From Burkholderia sp. D-99 (GTDB taxonomy: Bacteria > Pseudomonadota > Gammaproteobacteria > Burkholderiales > Burkholderiaceae): DNA of 64,000 nucleotides. Shown here in pieces: positions 26,240 through 35,796 of this stretch (the first letter of the stretch is position 1; every line of letters begins with the position of its first letter). The stretch is from the NCBI RefSeq assembly GCF_011605345.1, contig NZ_JAAOXM010000002.1:992001-1056000 (forward strand). Reading direction: 5' to 3'. The notes under the pieces are model-generated. The model was not told where the DNA came from. It saw only the letters and a program-made list of their open reading frames with translations, and did no database searches. A program made the position numbers and the translations under genes.

Positions 26240-26953
26240 ATGCGACACAACCCTTCCCGCGGCCATGCCCGATGCGACGGTCATGGTGCGCATGCCCGCC
26301 CTGACTGGTTCGCCGGCCTCTGGTACGCGATCGGCCGTCACCGTCGCGGCCACGATCCGTTTGGTGGCGGCGGCCCGTTCGGTGGCCGTGGCGGGCGCGG
26401 CGGCTTTGGCGATTTCGGTGACGACGGCATGCCCCGCGGCCGCCAGTTCAGCTCCGACGATCTCCAACTCCTGTTGCTGGCGCTCGTCGCCGAGCAGCCG
26501 AGCCACGGCTACGAGCTGATCAAGGCGCTCGACACGCGTTCGAACGGTTTCTACAGCCCGAGCCCCGGCATGGTGTATCCGGCGCTCACGTATCTCGAAG
26601 AAGTCGGCTTCGTCGCGTCGCAGGCGGAAGGCAACCGCAAGCGCTATGCACTGACCGACGCCGGCCGCGCGCATCTCGACGCCCAACGCGAACGGGTCGA
26701 CACGCTGTTCGCACGCCTCACGCACCTCGCACGCAAGATGGAGTTCATGCGCCGTGCGTTCGCCGGGGAATCGGCAGGCAACGAAACGCAGGACGAAGCG
26801 CAAGCAGGCTGGCTGCCGGAGTTCGTCGAGGCACGCGTCGCGCTCAAGCGCGCGCTGCTGCACAAGAGCGCCGCCGGCCCCGACGAACAGCGCCGCATCG
26901 CGGCCATCATGCGCCGCGCGACGGCCGAAATCGAAGGCGTCACCGGCGCGTAA
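26240..26953 (+). CDS. PadR-family metal-responsive repressor, YqjI-like
   Basis: 237 residues. The N-terminal 60 residues are rich in His, Cys and Gly (CDGHGAHARPDW, then GGGGPFGGRGGRGGFGDFGD), as in YqjI, where this tail binds nickel. A PadR winged helix follows (LLLLALVAEQPSHGYELIKA, SPGMVYPALTYLEEVGFV), then a helical C-terminal dimerisation region. The gene is followed 38 bases later by a siderophore-interacting ferric reductase (YqjH-like), the known partner of YqjI in E. coli. Confidence 0.9.
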   Translation: MRHNPSRGHARCDGHGAHARPDWFAGLWYAIGRHRRGHDPFGGGGPFGGRGGRGGFGDFGDDGMPRGRQFSSDDLQLLLLALVAEQPSHGYELIKALDTRSNGFYSPSPGMVYPALTYLEEVGFVASQAEGNRKRYALTDAGRAHLDAQRERVDTLFARLTHLARKMEFMRRAFAGESAGNETQDEAQAGWLPEFVEARVALKRALLHKSAAGPDEQRRIAAIMRRATAEIEGVTGA

Positions 26954-26991
26954 TCCGCGCCGCCCCGTCAAAACCCCAGGAGAACGGATTG

Positions 26992-27813
26992 ATGCAGAAC
27001 ACATCCGAGCGCACCGTCACCCGCGTGCGCCACACCCTCAAGTTCCGCTTGCTGCAGGTCCTGCGCGTGCACGCCGTGACGCCGCACCTGCTGCGCGTCA
27101 CGCTCGGCGGCCCCGATCTCGCGGATTTCGAATCCGCGTCGTTCGACGATCACGTGAAGGTATTTTTCCCGCCGCCCGGCGCAGAACGGCCCGCGATGCC
27201 GACGCTCGGCGCGAACGGTCCCGAGTTTCCGGAAGGCGAACCGAAGCCGGTCGCGCGCGACTTCACGCCGCGCCGCTTCGACCGCGCCGCCCGCGAGCTC
27301 GATCTGGAATTCGTGCTGAACCACCCGGGCCCTGCGTCGCAGTGGGCCGCACAGGCACGCGTCGGCCAATGGCTCGGCATCGGCGGCCCGCGCGGTTCGT
27401 TCGTCATCCCGACCGGTTTCGACTGGCACCTGCTGATCGGCGACGATACGGCGCTGCCGGCGGTCGCGCGGCGTCTAGAGGAATTGCCGGCCGGTGCGCG
27501 CGTGGCCGTCGTGCTGGAAGTCGCGGATCGCACCGCACAGATCGCGTTCGACACGCACGCCGACGTGCATGAAATCTGGCGCTTCCGCGCCGAAGCCGAC
27601 GCGGCGGACGGCGACCTGCTGCTGAATGCCGTGCGCGACCTGCCGCTGCCGCCGTCAGGCGACGGCTACGTGTGGGCGGCGGGCGAAGCGCTGTCGATGC
27701 GCGCGGTACGCCAGCACCTGACCGGCGAGCGCGGCGTCGACAAATCGCGCATCCGCGCGGCGGCCTACTGGAAGCGCGGCGCGGCGGCCGTGCACGAAAC
27801 GCTGGAAGACTGA
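26992..27813 (+). CDS. Siderophore-interacting protein / ferric-chelate reductase, YqjH-like
   Basis: 273 residues. FAD-binding and NAD(P)H-binding lobes typical of ViuB/YqjH proteins: VTPHLLRVTLGG, then FTPRRFDRAARELDLEFVLN with the HPGPASQWA motif, GDDTALPAVARRLEELPAG, and YVWAAGEALSMRAVRQHL near the C-terminus. It releases iron from ferric siderophores by reduction in the cytoplasm. AGGAG lies upstream of ATG 26992 (a TTG three bases earlier is less likely). Expected to be repressed by the YqjI-like regulator. Confidence 0.9.
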   Translation: MQNTSERTVTRVRHTLKFRLLQVLRVHAVTPHLLRVTLGGPDLADFESASFDDHVKVFFPPPGAERPAMPTLGANGPEFPEGEPKPVARDFTPRRFDRAARELDLEFVLNHPGPASQWAAQARVGQWLGIGGPRGSFVIPTGFDWHLLIGDDTALPAVARRLEELPAGARVAVVLEVADRTAQIAFDTHADVHEIWRFRAEADAADGDLLLNAVRDLPLPPSGDGYVWAAGEALSMRAVRQHLTGERGVDKSRIRAAAYWKRGAAAVHETLED

Positions 27814-27819
27814 AGGAGG

Positions 27820-27844
27820 CGGGTACCCGGCCAAGGGGTACCCG
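27820..27844 (+). terminator. Hairpin after the siderophore-interacting protein gene
   Basis: CGGGTACCC (27820-27828) pairs perfectly with GGGTACCCG (27836-27844) across a seven-base loop, six bases after the stop codon. No T-run follows, so it could be a Rho-dependent or mRNA-stabilising hairpin. Confidence 0.5.
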
Positions 27845-27980
27845 GTTGACCGGCGGCCGACACAATCGTGGCGTCGGCGCACCAGCGGGCTTGGCACCGC
27901 TATCGCGGCTGGTATATATCTGTGGGTGCGACGCCGCTGTCGGGCGACAGCCGCCGCAGCCCGCCCAGGAGCGCCCGGTC

Positions 27981-28205
27981 ATGACAAAAGAAAGCCACGC
28001 TTCGCCTTTCGTTCGCAACCTGAAGATCGCCGGCTATTGCGGCCTGGCCGCGGTGGTACTCGCGCTGTTCGTCGCGATGTGCGCGATCCTGAAGGAAAGC
28101 GCACTCGACCGCGACGCCGCGCAACACCCGGCCGATACCCCCGAACTGCACGACGCGGGCGGTGGGCCGTCCGCATCGGCTGAATCGGCCAAGACACCCG
28201 GCTGA
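27981..28205 (+). CDS. Small single-span membrane protein
   Basis: 74 residues with one membrane helix (YCGLAAVVLALFVAMCAILK, about residues 18-37) and a polar, Ala/Gly-rich tail. Start at MTKESHASPFVR, with AGGAG about eight bases upstream. Function not recognised. It is convergent with the PAP2 phosphatase gene. Confidence 0.6.
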   Translation: MTKESHASPFVRNLKIAGYCGLAAVVLALFVAMCAILKESALDRDAAQHPADTPELHDAGGGPSASAESAKTPG

Positions 28206-28231
28206 CGGCGTCCTGCCCGATCTCCTGCCGC

Positions 28232-28813
28232 TCACGGCGCGTGCCGGCGCCCCATCACGACTGCATGCACCGAATCGCCGAGCCGTTCGAGCAGCGCGAT
28301 CACGCGTTGTCCGTACAGGTGCGCGGCCAGCGCGCCGGCCGTGCCGACCAGCACGCCGCCCGCCATGTCGAACGGCCAGTGCACGCCCGCATAGATACGT
28401 CCCCATGCAATCGCCGCGGCCATCGCGGCCATCACGCCCCCGGTGAGCCGGGTCGTGCCGCCGAGCATCAGCCCGGCTGCCATGCTCCACGCGAATGTCA
28501 TGTGATCGCTCGGAAACGAGCTGTCCGGCGCGTGCGGAATCAGTTGCGTGCCGACGCCGGCCATGAACGGGCGCGGCGAGAACCAGAAATGTCCGATGAC
28601 CTGCGCGAGCGCGAGCGCCACGCACACGCCGACGCCGGCTTCGATCGCCTGGCGCCGCGTCGGGCGCGCACCGAAGATCCAGGTCAGCAGCAGCATCGCG
28701 GGCAACGCATAGACGAGCCAGTCGGCGGCGAAGATGGCGAGGCGGGCGACGCCCGGCTGCGGCGCAACCCCGGCGTTGATGGCGGAAAAGAGGGTGAGAT
28801 TGAGGGTCTGCAT
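28232..28813 (-). CDS. PAP2-family phosphatase (undecaprenyl-diphosphatase BcrC/YbjG-like)
   Basis: 193 residues with about five membrane helices. The phosphatase motifs are present: C1-like FSPRPF, C2 SSFPSDHM and C3 RIYAGVHWPFDMAGG. Such enzymes dephosphorylate undecaprenyl diphosphate or other lipid phosphates on the outer face of the inner membrane. Start at MQTLNLTLF. Confidence 0.88.
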   Translation of the reverse strand: MQTLNLTLFSAINAGVAPQPGVARLAIFAADWLVYALPAMLLLTWIFGARPTRRQAIEAGVGVCVALALAQVIGHFWFSPRPFMAGVGTQLIPHAPDSSFPSDHMTFAWSMAAGLMLGGTTRLTGGVMAAMAAAIAWGRIYAGVHWPFDMAGGVLVGTAGALAAHLYGQRVIALLERLGDSVHAVVMGRRHAP

Positions 28814-29258
28814 GAATCCGGTTGCGTGGGGCGTAAAAAAAGTCGGCCGGTTGCCCGGCCTGATACGAACGATGCTAGGGCGCAGCCGCTTAAGCGATGC
28901 TTAATGCGGCGGCCGCACGCGGCGAAGGCCGCCGCGGCGAACGCACTTGGAGCCTGCACCGCAGCACAAGTTCACACAATTGTCATATTCCCGCGCGACC
29001 GTTTCCCGGAAAGGCTCACCTGACGTCCCGTAAAGACTCACCTTTTTCACATCGTGACGTCATCGACGCGTGCGAACATCGGGACGCCGGGTGCCGTCCA
29101 GACCGTTTGCGTCATTCATCTCAATATTTACGCCGCGAATTCTACGAAATCGGCAACAATTAATTCCAAATGCGGCATCGCACAACGGCAACGCACAGGC
29201 ATAGGATTACGAGCTTACGAGCACTCACCCACGAAGCGATCAACAACAAGGAGTCCGC
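28814..29258. promoter_or_regulatory. Intergenic region with distal iterons upstream of acetoacetate decarboxylase
   Basis: About 445 bases. It contains two iteron-like 17-mers (described separately) at 29004-29042, and lower-GC DNA from 29100 to 29170 where the promoter of the adc operon probably lies. AAGGAG just before 29259 is the adc ribosome-binding site. Confidence 0.5.
29004..29042 (-). repeat. Two distal replication-iteron copies
   Basis: Read on the minus strand, 29004-29020 is GGTGAGCCTTTCCGGGA, identical to the origin iteron at 47037-47053, and 29026-29042 is GGTGAGTCTTTACGGGA. The two start points are 22 bases apart, close to two helical turns, so two initiator molecules would lie on the same DNA face. 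They are 17.5 kb from the origin array. Confidence 0.75.
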
Positions 29259-29999
29259 ATGAAACCCAGCGATGTCCGATCGAAAGCGTTTGCGATGCCG
29301 TTGACCAGCCCTGCCTTCCCGATGGGCCCTTACCGTTTCGTCGATCGTGAGTTCCTGATCATCACGTATCGCACCGATCCGGACCGTCTCCGCGAAATCG
29401 TCCCCGAGCCGCTGCAGGTTACCGAGCCGCTCGTTCATTACGAATTCATTCGCATGGCCGATTCGACCGGCTTCGGCGATTACACCGAAAGCGGCCAGGT
29501 GATTCCCGTCGAATACGACGGCCAGCCGGGCGGCTATACGCTCGCGATGTATCTCGACGATCACCCGCCGATCGCCGGCGGCCGCGAACTGTGGGGCTTC
29601 CCGAAGAAGCTCGCGTCGCCCACGCTGCACGTGAACACCGACCACCTGCTCGGCACGCTCGACTACGGCAAGGTGCGCGTCGCGACCGGCACGATGGGCT
29701 ACAAGCACAAGGAACTCGACATCGACGAGCAGACGAAGCGTCTCGCCGGTCCCAATTTCCTGCTGAAGATCATCCCGCACGTCGACGGCACCGCGCGCGT
29801 GTGCGAACTGGTGCGCTACTACATGCAGGACATCAAGATGAAGGGCGCGTGGACGGGCCCCGCATCGCTCGAGCTGGCGCCGCACGCACTCGCGCCGGTA
29901 GCCGATTTGCCCGTGCTCGAAATCGTCGAAGCCCGCCACCTGGTCGCAGATTTGACACTGGGCCTCGGCGAAGTCGTCTACGATTACCTGGCTCAGTAA
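29259..29999 (+). CDS. adc: Acetoacetate decarboxylase
   Basis: 246 residues, the family length. It converts acetoacetate to acetone and CO2. The catalytic Schiff-base lysine lies in [12 protein letters not shown], and the substrate-binding [20 protein letters not shown] region is present. A strong ribosome-binding site (AAGGAG) precedes the ATG. It is followed by a 3-hydroxybutyrate dehydrogenase, so the operon acts on acetoacetate from ketone-body or polyhydroxybutyrate turnover. Confidence 0.93.
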   Translation: MKPSDVRSKAFAMPLTSPAFPMGPYRFVDREFLIITYRTDPDRLREIVPEPLQVTEPLVHYEFIRMADSTGFGDYTESGQVIPVEYDGQPGGYTLAMYLDDHPPIAGGRELWGFPKKLASPTLHVNTDHLLGTLDYGKVRVATGTMGYKHKELDIDEQTKRLAGPNFLLKIIPHVDGTARVCELVRYYMQDIKMKGAWTGPASLELAPHALAPVADLPVLEIVEARHLVADLTLGLGEVVYDYLAQ

Positions 30000-30051
30000 C
30001 ACGTCCGCAGTCCTTTCTCCCTGTCAATCCTTTCACCACGGGAATTCGAAC

Positions 30052-30837
30052 ATGAGCAACCTGAATGGCAAGACCGCAGTCGTCACGGGCGCTGCGAGCG
30101 GCATCGGCAAGGAAATCGCACTCGAGCTCGCGAAGGCGGGCGCGGCCGTCGCGATCGCCGACCTGAACCAGGACGGCGCGAACGCCGTTGCCGACGAGAT
30201 CGTCAAGGCGGGTGGCAAGGCGATCGGCGTCGCAATGGACGTGACGAACGAGGAAGCCGTGAACAGCGGCATCGACAAGGTGGCCGAAACGTTCGGCTCG
30301 GTCGACATCCTCGTGTCGAACGCGGGCATCCAGATCGTCAACCCGATCGAGAACTACTCGTTCTCCGACTGGAAGAAGATGCAGGCGATCCACGTCGACG
30401 GCGCGTTCCTGACGACCAAGGCCGCGCTCAAGCACATGTACAAGGACGATCGCGGCGGTGTGGTGATCTACATGGGTTCGGTGCATTCGCACGAAGCGTC
30501 GCCGCTGAAGTCGGCATACGTGACGGCCAAGCACGGGCTGCTCGGCCTGGCGCGCGTGCTGGCGAAGGAAGGCGCGAAGCACAACGTGCGCTCGCACGTC
30601 GTGTGTCCGGGTTTCGTGCGCACGCCGCTGGTGGACAAGCAGATTCCGGAGCAGGCGAAGGAGCTCGGGATCAGCGAAGACGAAGTCGTGAAGAAGGTGA
30701 TGCTCGGCAATACGGTCGACGGTGTGTTCACGACCGTTCAGGACGTCGCGCAGACGGTGCTGTTCCTGTCAGCATTCCCGAGCGCCGCGCTCACGGGCCA
30801 GTCGTTCATCGTCAGCCACGGCTGGTTCATGCAATGA
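30052..30837 (+). CDS. bdhA: 3-hydroxybutyrate dehydrogenase (short-chain dehydrogenase)
   Basis: 261 residues. An NAD-dependent SDR that interconverts 3-hydroxybutyrate and acetoacetate. Rossmann motif TGAASGIG near residue 13, NAG in LVSNAGIQ, catalytic Ser in GSVHSH and YxxxK in SAYVTAKHG. It lies 52 bases after adc and its stop overlaps the patatin start (ATGA), so the three genes form one operon. Confidence 0.92.
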   Translation: MSNLNGKTAVVTGAASGIGKEIALELAKAGAAVAIADLNQDGANAVADEIVKAGGKAIGVAMDVTNEEAVNSGIDKVAETFGSVDILVSNAGIQIVNPIENYSFSDWKKMQAIHVDGAFLTTKAALKHMYKDDRGGVVIYMGSVHSHEASPLKSAYVTAKHGLLGLARVLAKEGAKHNVRSHVVCPGFVRTPLVDKQIPEQAKELGISEDEVVKKVMLGNTVDGVFTTVQDVAQTVLFLSAFPSAALTGQSFIVSHGWFMQ

Positions 30838-32051
30838 AGCCGCACGCCCGCACCGAAAAGCAGGCCGTCGATGCGGCGGACCTGCATCACGAAGCCGGCG
30901 CACCGGCCCCCGCGCGCACGCTGCCGTACGAAACGATCGCGCTCGTCCTGCAAGGCGGGGGCGCGCTCGGCGCGTATCAGGCCGGCGTGTTCGAAGGGCT
31001 GCACGAAGCGGGCGTTCCGCTCGACTGGATCGCGGGCATCTCGATCGGCGCGCTCAACACCGCGCTGATCGCGGGCAATGCGCCCGAGCATCGCGTCGAG
31101 CGGCTGCGCGAGTTCTGGGAAACGATCTGCAAGCCGGCGTTCTTCCCGACGGTTCCGGCCGCATTCGAGTTCGCGCTGTTCAACAGCATCGACCAGGTCC
31201 GCACGTTCTTCACCGCGTCGCAGGCCGCGAGCGCGATGATGCAGGGCCAGCAGGGCTTCTTCGTGCCGCGTTTCCCGCCGCCGCTGCCGGGCGTGTCGGA
31301 TCACCCGGAGAAAATCAGCTGGTACGACACGTCGCAATTGCGCGCGACGCTGCTGAAGCTGTGCGATTTCGACCGGATCAATTCGGGCGAAACGCGCGTG
31401 TCGGTCGGCGCGGTCAACGTCGGCACCGGCAACTTCGTGTACTTCGACAACTCGCGCATCCGTCTCGCGCCCGAGCATTTCATGGCGTCCGGCGCGCTGC
31501 CGCCCGCGTTCCCGCCGGTCGAAATCGACGGCGAGTACTACTGGGACGGCGGTGTCGTGTCGAACACGCCGCTGATGGAGGTGCTCCGCGCACGGCCGCG
31601 CCGCGACACGCTCGCGTTCCAGGTCGACCTGTGGAGCGCGCGCGGGCCGCTGCCGCGGACGATGGCCGACGTCGCCGAGCGCACGAAGGACGTGCAGTAT
31701 TCGAGCCGTACACGTTTCGTGACCGACACGCTGCAGCGCGAACAGCGCTATCGCAACGTGCTGCGCCACGTGCTCGAGCAGGTGCCGGAAGAACAGCGCA
31801 AGGCGGATCCCTGGTGCGTCGAGGCCGATGCGATGTCGTCCAGCAAGAAGTACAACATCCAGCACCTGATCTACCAGCAGAAGGCGTACGAGCATCACTA
31901 CAAGGACTATCAGTTCGGTCTGTCGACGATGCGTGACCACTGGTCCGCGGGTCTCGACGACATCCGCAAGACGCTCGCAGTCAAGGACGGCCTTGCGCTG
32001 CCCAACAACGACTCGGGCTTCGTGACGCACGACATTCACCGCAAACGGTAA
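30834..32051 (+). CDS. Patatin-like phospholipase family protein
   Basis: 405 residues. A Ser-Asp dyad lipid acyl hydrolase: oxyanion loop [10 protein letters not shown], nucleophile elbow GISIG, and DGG in [12 protein letters not shown]. Long C-terminal part with DUF3734-like features ([20 protein letters not shown]). The ATG overlaps the bdhA stop. In Burkholderia and Ralstonia this gene commonly follows bdhA; a role in polyhydroxyalkanoate or membrane-lipid turnover is inferred. Confidence 0.88.
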   Translation: MKPHARTEKQAVDAADLHHEAGAPAPARTLPYETIALVLQGGGALGAYQAGVFEGLHEAGVPLDWIAGISIGALNTALIAGNAPEHRVERLREFWETICKPAFFPTVPAAFEFALFNSIDQVRTFFTASQAASAMMQGQQGFFVPRFPPPLPGVSDHPEKISWYDTSQLRATLLKLCDFDRINSGETRVSVGAVNVGTGNFVYFDNSRIRLAPEHFMASGALPPAFPPVEIDGEYYWDGGVVSNTPLMEVLRARPRRDTLAFQVDLWSARGPLPRTMADVAERTKDVQYSSRTRFVTDTLQREQRYRNVLRHVLEQVPEEQRKADPWCVEADAMSSSKKYNIQHLIYQQKAYEHHYKDYQFGLSTMRDHWSAGLDDIRKTLAVKDGLALPNNDSGFVTHDIHRKR

Positions 32052-32111
32052 TGCCGTGCGCGACGGATCGGCGCGATGCATGCGCCGGTCCGTCCTCTTC
32101 TCCGATCAGAC

Positions 32112-32576
32112 ATGCCGATTTTCATTGCACTGTTCGCGCTCATCGCTGCCGGATGGGGCGCGGTTCACCTGTTTCACGTCATCGCCGCGCAGTTCGGCCA
32201 GCCGGTCGCGATCGCGGCCGCCGTGCTCGCCGCCGCGATCCTGATCGCGCTGGTCGCCTGGTGGATCAAGCGCCGCCGCGACATCGCGCCGAATACAAAG
32301 GAAGAAGGCTGGACCCACGTCGTGCATCGCGCGTGGGGCGAGCTGCGCGTGTCCGCGACGCAGGGGCTGCTGTGGCTGTCGCACGACGGCGCGGACGGCC
32401 GCTATACGCTGTCGCAGCTCGACGGCTGCCAGGCCGCGCCGATCGGCGGCCGCTGGCATCTCGTCGTGCGCGTGCGCGATGCCGTGCGCAGCGAATGGAA
32501 GCTGCCGATGATGGACAAGCGCGATGCGCAACGCTGGGCGCGCGTGCTGACGCTCGCGAAGGACAACCGGCTTTAA
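32112..32576 (+). CDS. Hypothetical membrane protein
   Basis: 154 residues. Two hydrophobic segments at the N-terminus (FIALFALIAAGWGAVHLFHV and VAIAAAVLAAAILIALVAWW), then a basic linker and a soluble ~90-residue domain rich in Trp and Arg (EGWTHVVHRAWGELRVSATQ). Function not recognised. It follows the patatin gene by 60 bases and could be the last gene of the adc operon. Confidence 0.8.
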   Translation: MPIFIALFALIAAGWGAVHLFHVIAAQFGQPVAIAAAVLAAAILIALVAWWIKRRRDIAPNTKEEGWTHVVHRAWGELRVSATQGLLWLSHDGADGRYTLSQLDGCQAAPIGGRWHLVVRVRDAVRSEWKLPMMDKRDAQRWARVLTLAKDNRL

Positions 32577-32651
32577 AGCGCCATGCGGCGGATGTGCAGA
32601 TGCGGCCGGCACGAACGACCGGTCGCACCGACGTTCCCGCATGCCGGCGCA

Positions 32652-33536
32652 CTATCGCGCCTTCAGCGCCCACAACGCATCGAGCACGTGCTGTGTCGCC
32701 CGCTCGACCGGCCCCGCCCGATGGGCGATACCCAGTTCACGCCACAACGCCGGGCGCAACGCCCGCATGACGATGCGTGCATCGGGTAGCGGGGCACCCG
32801 CCTCGTGCGGCAGCAGCGTCGCGCCGTAACCCGCGGCGACCAGGCTCTTGATCGCATCGTTGTAGTTGAGTTCGATCCGCGGCTCCGGCCGGTGGCCGCC
32901 GAGCGCGAACCATTCCGTCGTGAGCCGTGACAGGCGGGTGGTTGCATCGTTGAGAATCAGCGGGCGGGCGGCCAGATAGCCGGGCGTGACGCGCGCCGGA
33001 AGCGGCCAGTCGGCCGGCAGAAACGCCATCACCGGATCACGCCGCCACGCGCGGATCGATAGTCCTGCAACCGCTGTCTGCGGCAGCGCCACCAGTCCGA
33101 TATCGAGCGTGCCCTGCGCAATGCGCGCCAGCGTGTCGTGCGACGTGAGCACCGCGATCTGCACGTCGATGTCCGGATGCTGCTCGCGCAACCGGGCCAC
33201 CGCCTGCGGCAACAGGTGCGCGATCGCCCCGGTCGATGCACCGAGGCGTACGCGTCCGGTCAACCCCTGCACCTGGCGCTGCACATCGTCCAACGTGGAC
33301 TCGACCTCGGCCAGCAGGCGGCGCGCCCGCTCGACCAGCACCTCACCGATGGGCGACGGCCGCACGTTTCCGCGCGTACGGGACAGCAGCGGCGCGCCGA
33401 TGCGGCTTTCCAGCTCGGCAACGTGAAGGCTGACGGTCGGTGGCGCAAGGTGAAGCAGTTGCGCTGCGGCGACAAAGGACCCTTGGTCCGCGATTGCGAC
33501 CAGCGTGCGCAGGCGGTCCAGGCTGATCTCACGCAT
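32652..33536 (-). CDS. LysR-family transcriptional regulator
   Basis: 294 residues. N-terminal winged helix (LDRLRTLVAIADQGSFVAAA, then LLHLAPPTVSLHVAELESRI) and a periplasmic-binding-protein-like effector domain (GRVRLGASTGAIAHLLPQAV). It is divergent from argC by 120 bases, so it may control that gene. Effector unknown. Confidence 0.9.
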   Translation of the reverse strand: MREISLDRLRTLVAIADQGSFVAAAQLLHLAPPTVSLHVAELESRIGAPLLSRTRGNVRPSPIGEVLVERARRLLAEVESTLDDVQRQVQGLTGRVRLGASTGAIAHLLPQAVARLREQHPDIDVQIAVLTSHDTLARIAQGTLDIGLVALPQTAVAGLSIRAWRRDPVMAFLPADWPLPARVTPGYLAARPLILNDATTRLSRLTTEWFALGGHRPEPRIELNYNDAIKSLVAAGYGATLLPHEAGAPLPDARIVMRALRPALWRELGIAHRAGPVERATQHVLDALWALKAR

Positions 33537-33656
33537 TCCCTACCTCTCGTTCAAGAAAACTGAATCTGGCGGTCAGTAAATTCAACTTTTCCTATTCTAG
33601 GCGTTCGGCGGACGATACGGCTTTCCCGACGACCGAATCGAAGGAACGCGACCACC

Positions 33657-34595
33657 ATGAGCCAGCCCACTGTCTACATCGACGGCGATCAAGGCACGAC
33701 CGGATTGCTGATCCACGAACGCCTGCGCGGGCGTGACGACCTGCAGCTCGTCACGCTGCCGGAGGCCGAGCGCAAGGATCCCGTGCGGCGCGCCGAAGCG
33801 ATCAACGCAGCCGACATCGCGATCCTGTGCCTGCCCGACGCGGCCGCGCGCGAAGCGGTCGGCTTCATCCGGAATCCGGCGGTACGCGTGATCGACGCGA
33901 GTTCGGCCCATCGCACGCAGCCGGAATGGGTCTACGGCTTTCCGGAGATGGCCGACGGGCACGCACAGGTGATTGCGCACGCACGGCGTGTCACCAATCC
34001 GGGCTGCTACCCGACCGGCGCGATCGGGCTGCTGCGGCCGCTGCAACAGGCCGGCCTGCTGCCGCGCGACTACCCGGTGAGCATTCATGCCGTCTCCGGC
34101 TACTCGGGCGGCGGGCGGGCTGCCGTCGACGCATTCGAGTCGGACGGTGCTTCACACGCGAAACCGCTGCAGATCTACGGCCTCGCCCTCGCGCACAAGC
34201 ATCCGCCCGAGATCCAGCTGCATGCCGGTCTTGCGCACCGCCCAATGTTCGTGCCAGCGTACGGTGCCTATCGGCAAGGCATCGTGCTCACCGTGCCGAT
34301 CGAGTTGCGCCTGCTCCCTGCCGGCGTGACCGGTGAGCAGCTGCATGCGTGTCTCGCGCACCATTACGCCGGCGCACGTCACGTCGACGTCACCCCGCTC
34401 GCCGAGACGCAAACGATCACGCATCTCGATCCGCAAGCGCTGAACGGCACCAATGACATGCGGCTCGGCGTGTTCGTCAATGCCGACAACGACCAGGTGC
34501 TGCTGTCCGCCGTGTTCGATAATCTCGGCAAAGGGGCATCCGGCGCAGCGGTGCAGAATCTCGACCTGATGCTCGGCGCGGCAAAAGCGGCGTAA
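33657..34595 (+). CDS. argC: N-acetyl-gamma-glutamyl-phosphate reductase, short (type 2) form
   Basis: 312 residues, the length of the type 2 ArgC enzymes. It reduces N-acetylglutamyl phosphate in arginine synthesis. NADP-binding [10 protein letters not shown] at the N-terminus, catalytic Cys in [14 protein letters not shown], and the substrate region [18 protein letters not shown]. The rest of the arginine pathway is not in the window, so this may be an accessory copy under the divergent LysR regulator. Confidence 0.92.
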   Translation: MSQPTVYIDGDQGTTGLLIHERLRGRDDLQLVTLPEAERKDPVRRAEAINAADIAILCLPDAAAREAVGFIRNPAVRVIDASSAHRTQPEWVYGFPEMADGHAQVIAHARRVTNPGCYPTGAIGLLRPLQQAGLLPRDYPVSIHAVSGYSGGGRAAVDAFESDGASHAKPLQIYGLALAHKHPPEIQLHAGLAHRPMFVPAYGAYRQGIVLTVPIELRLLPAGVTGEQLHACLAHHYAGARHVDVTPLAETQTITHLDPQALNGTNDMRLGVFVNADNDQVLLSAVFDNLGKGASGAAVQNLDLMLGAAKAA

Positions 34596-34727
34596 GCCGC
34601 GTGCGGGCACCAGCGTCGGCCGGCCCGGCACATCGCGACCGCGATGCGTTGGTGCCTGTTCGACGCGACCGGCTCGCGACGCGGTTGCGAGCCGGAAACG
34701 GGGCCTGCCGATGTTGCGCACATGCCC

Positions 34728-34744
34728 CCCCGTAAAAGCTCACC
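34728..34744 (-). repeat. Distal replication iteron
   Basis: Minus-strand GGTGAGCTTTTACGGGG, matching the origin iteron core, in the gap between argC and the LysR gene (which are convergent). Solo copy, 12 kb from the origin array. Confidence 0.65.
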
Positions 34745-34755
34745 TTTAGCCGGTT

Positions 34756-35679
34756 TCAGGCCGTCTCGTCGCCCGCTGCGGCATTCAAACCGGCCAGCGC
34801 TTCCACCAGAAAATCCACGCATACGCGCACTTTCGCCGACGCCGCGACGCGTTCCGGATACACGGCCCAGATGTTCGCGGGCTGGATCGCGTCCGGCAGC
34901 ACGCGACACAGCGCACCGCGTTCGATCAGCGGCGCGGCTTCCCAGATCGAACGCAACACGATGCCGCGCCCGGCCAGCGCCCATTGCACGGCCACCTCGC
35001 CATGGTTCGTCGACAGCGCGCCGCCGACCTTCACCGTGGCCGTTTCGCCGCGCACGTTCAGCCGCCACACGCCGAACGGGTGATCGCGCTCCTTGATGGC
35101 AAGACAGTCGTGCGACGCGAGATCCGCGAGCGAGCGCGGTGACCCGCGCCGTGCGAGATAGTCGGGCGATGCACACAGCACGCGGTAATTCGCGGCGAGG
35201 CGGCGCGCGATCAGGTGATCGGCGATCTCGTCGCCAATGCGCACGTCGAGGTCGTAGCCTTCGCCCACGACGTCGACGAGCCGGTCGAACAGATCGAGCC
35301 GCACGTTCAGTTGCGGATAGCGCGCGGTGAAGTCGAGCAGCGCCGGCGCGACGATGTGCCGGCCGAAGCCGAAGCTGCTCGAAATGCGCAGCGTGCCGCG
35401 CGGCACCGTGCGCGTGGTCGAGACGTCCTCGACGAGATGATCGACGTCGTCGAGGATCTTCTCGGCGCGCGCGAACACGCGTTCGCCGGCTTCCGTGACC
35501 GTCACGCGGCGTGTCGAGCGATGCAGCAGGCGCGTGCCGAGCTGCGCCTCGAGCAACGCGATGCGCTTGCTGACATAGGCGGGCGACACCGCGAGCTGCT
35601 CGGCGGCCGCGCTGAAGCTGGTCAGGCGGACGACCAGGCTGAACACGCGCAGGTCGTCGAGATTCGGCGATTTGTTCAC
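34756..35679 (-). CDS. dmlR: LysR-family regulator, DmlR-like
   Basis: 307 residues. DNA-binding domain LDDLRVFSLVVRLTSFSAAA, then LAVSPAYVSKRIALLEAQLG, and a LysR effector domain that ends FLVEALAGLNAAAGDETA. It is divergent from a D-malate/tartrate dehydrogenase gene 117 bases away, the arrangement of E. coli dmlR-dmlA, so it is probably the activator of that gene. The symbol rests on context rather than on diagnostic residues. Confidence 0.85.
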   Translation of the reverse strand: MNKSPNLDDLRVFSLVVRLTSFSAAAEQLAVSPAYVSKRIALLEAQLGTRLLHRSTRRVTVTEAGERVFARAEKILDDVDHLVEDVSTTRTVPRGTLRISSSFGFGRHIVAPALLDFTARYPQLNVRLDLFDRLVDVVGEGYDLDVRIGDEIADHLIARRLAANYRVLCASPDYLARRGSPRSLADLASHDCLAIKERDHPFGVWRLNVRGETATVKVGGALSTNHGEVAVQWALAGRGIVLRSIWEAAPLIERGALCRVLPDAIQPANIWAVYPERVAASAKVRVCVDFLVEALAGLNAAAGDETA

Positions 35680-35796
35680 GATTCGTGGAAAGTCGATTTA
35701 CCTTTCGCGCGATTTTAATCCGGATGGAAATAAATAGAATGACGTGACGCGCCGCTGCCTCTCCCCGCGGCCGGCCCACCAGCCAAGGAGCTTTGC

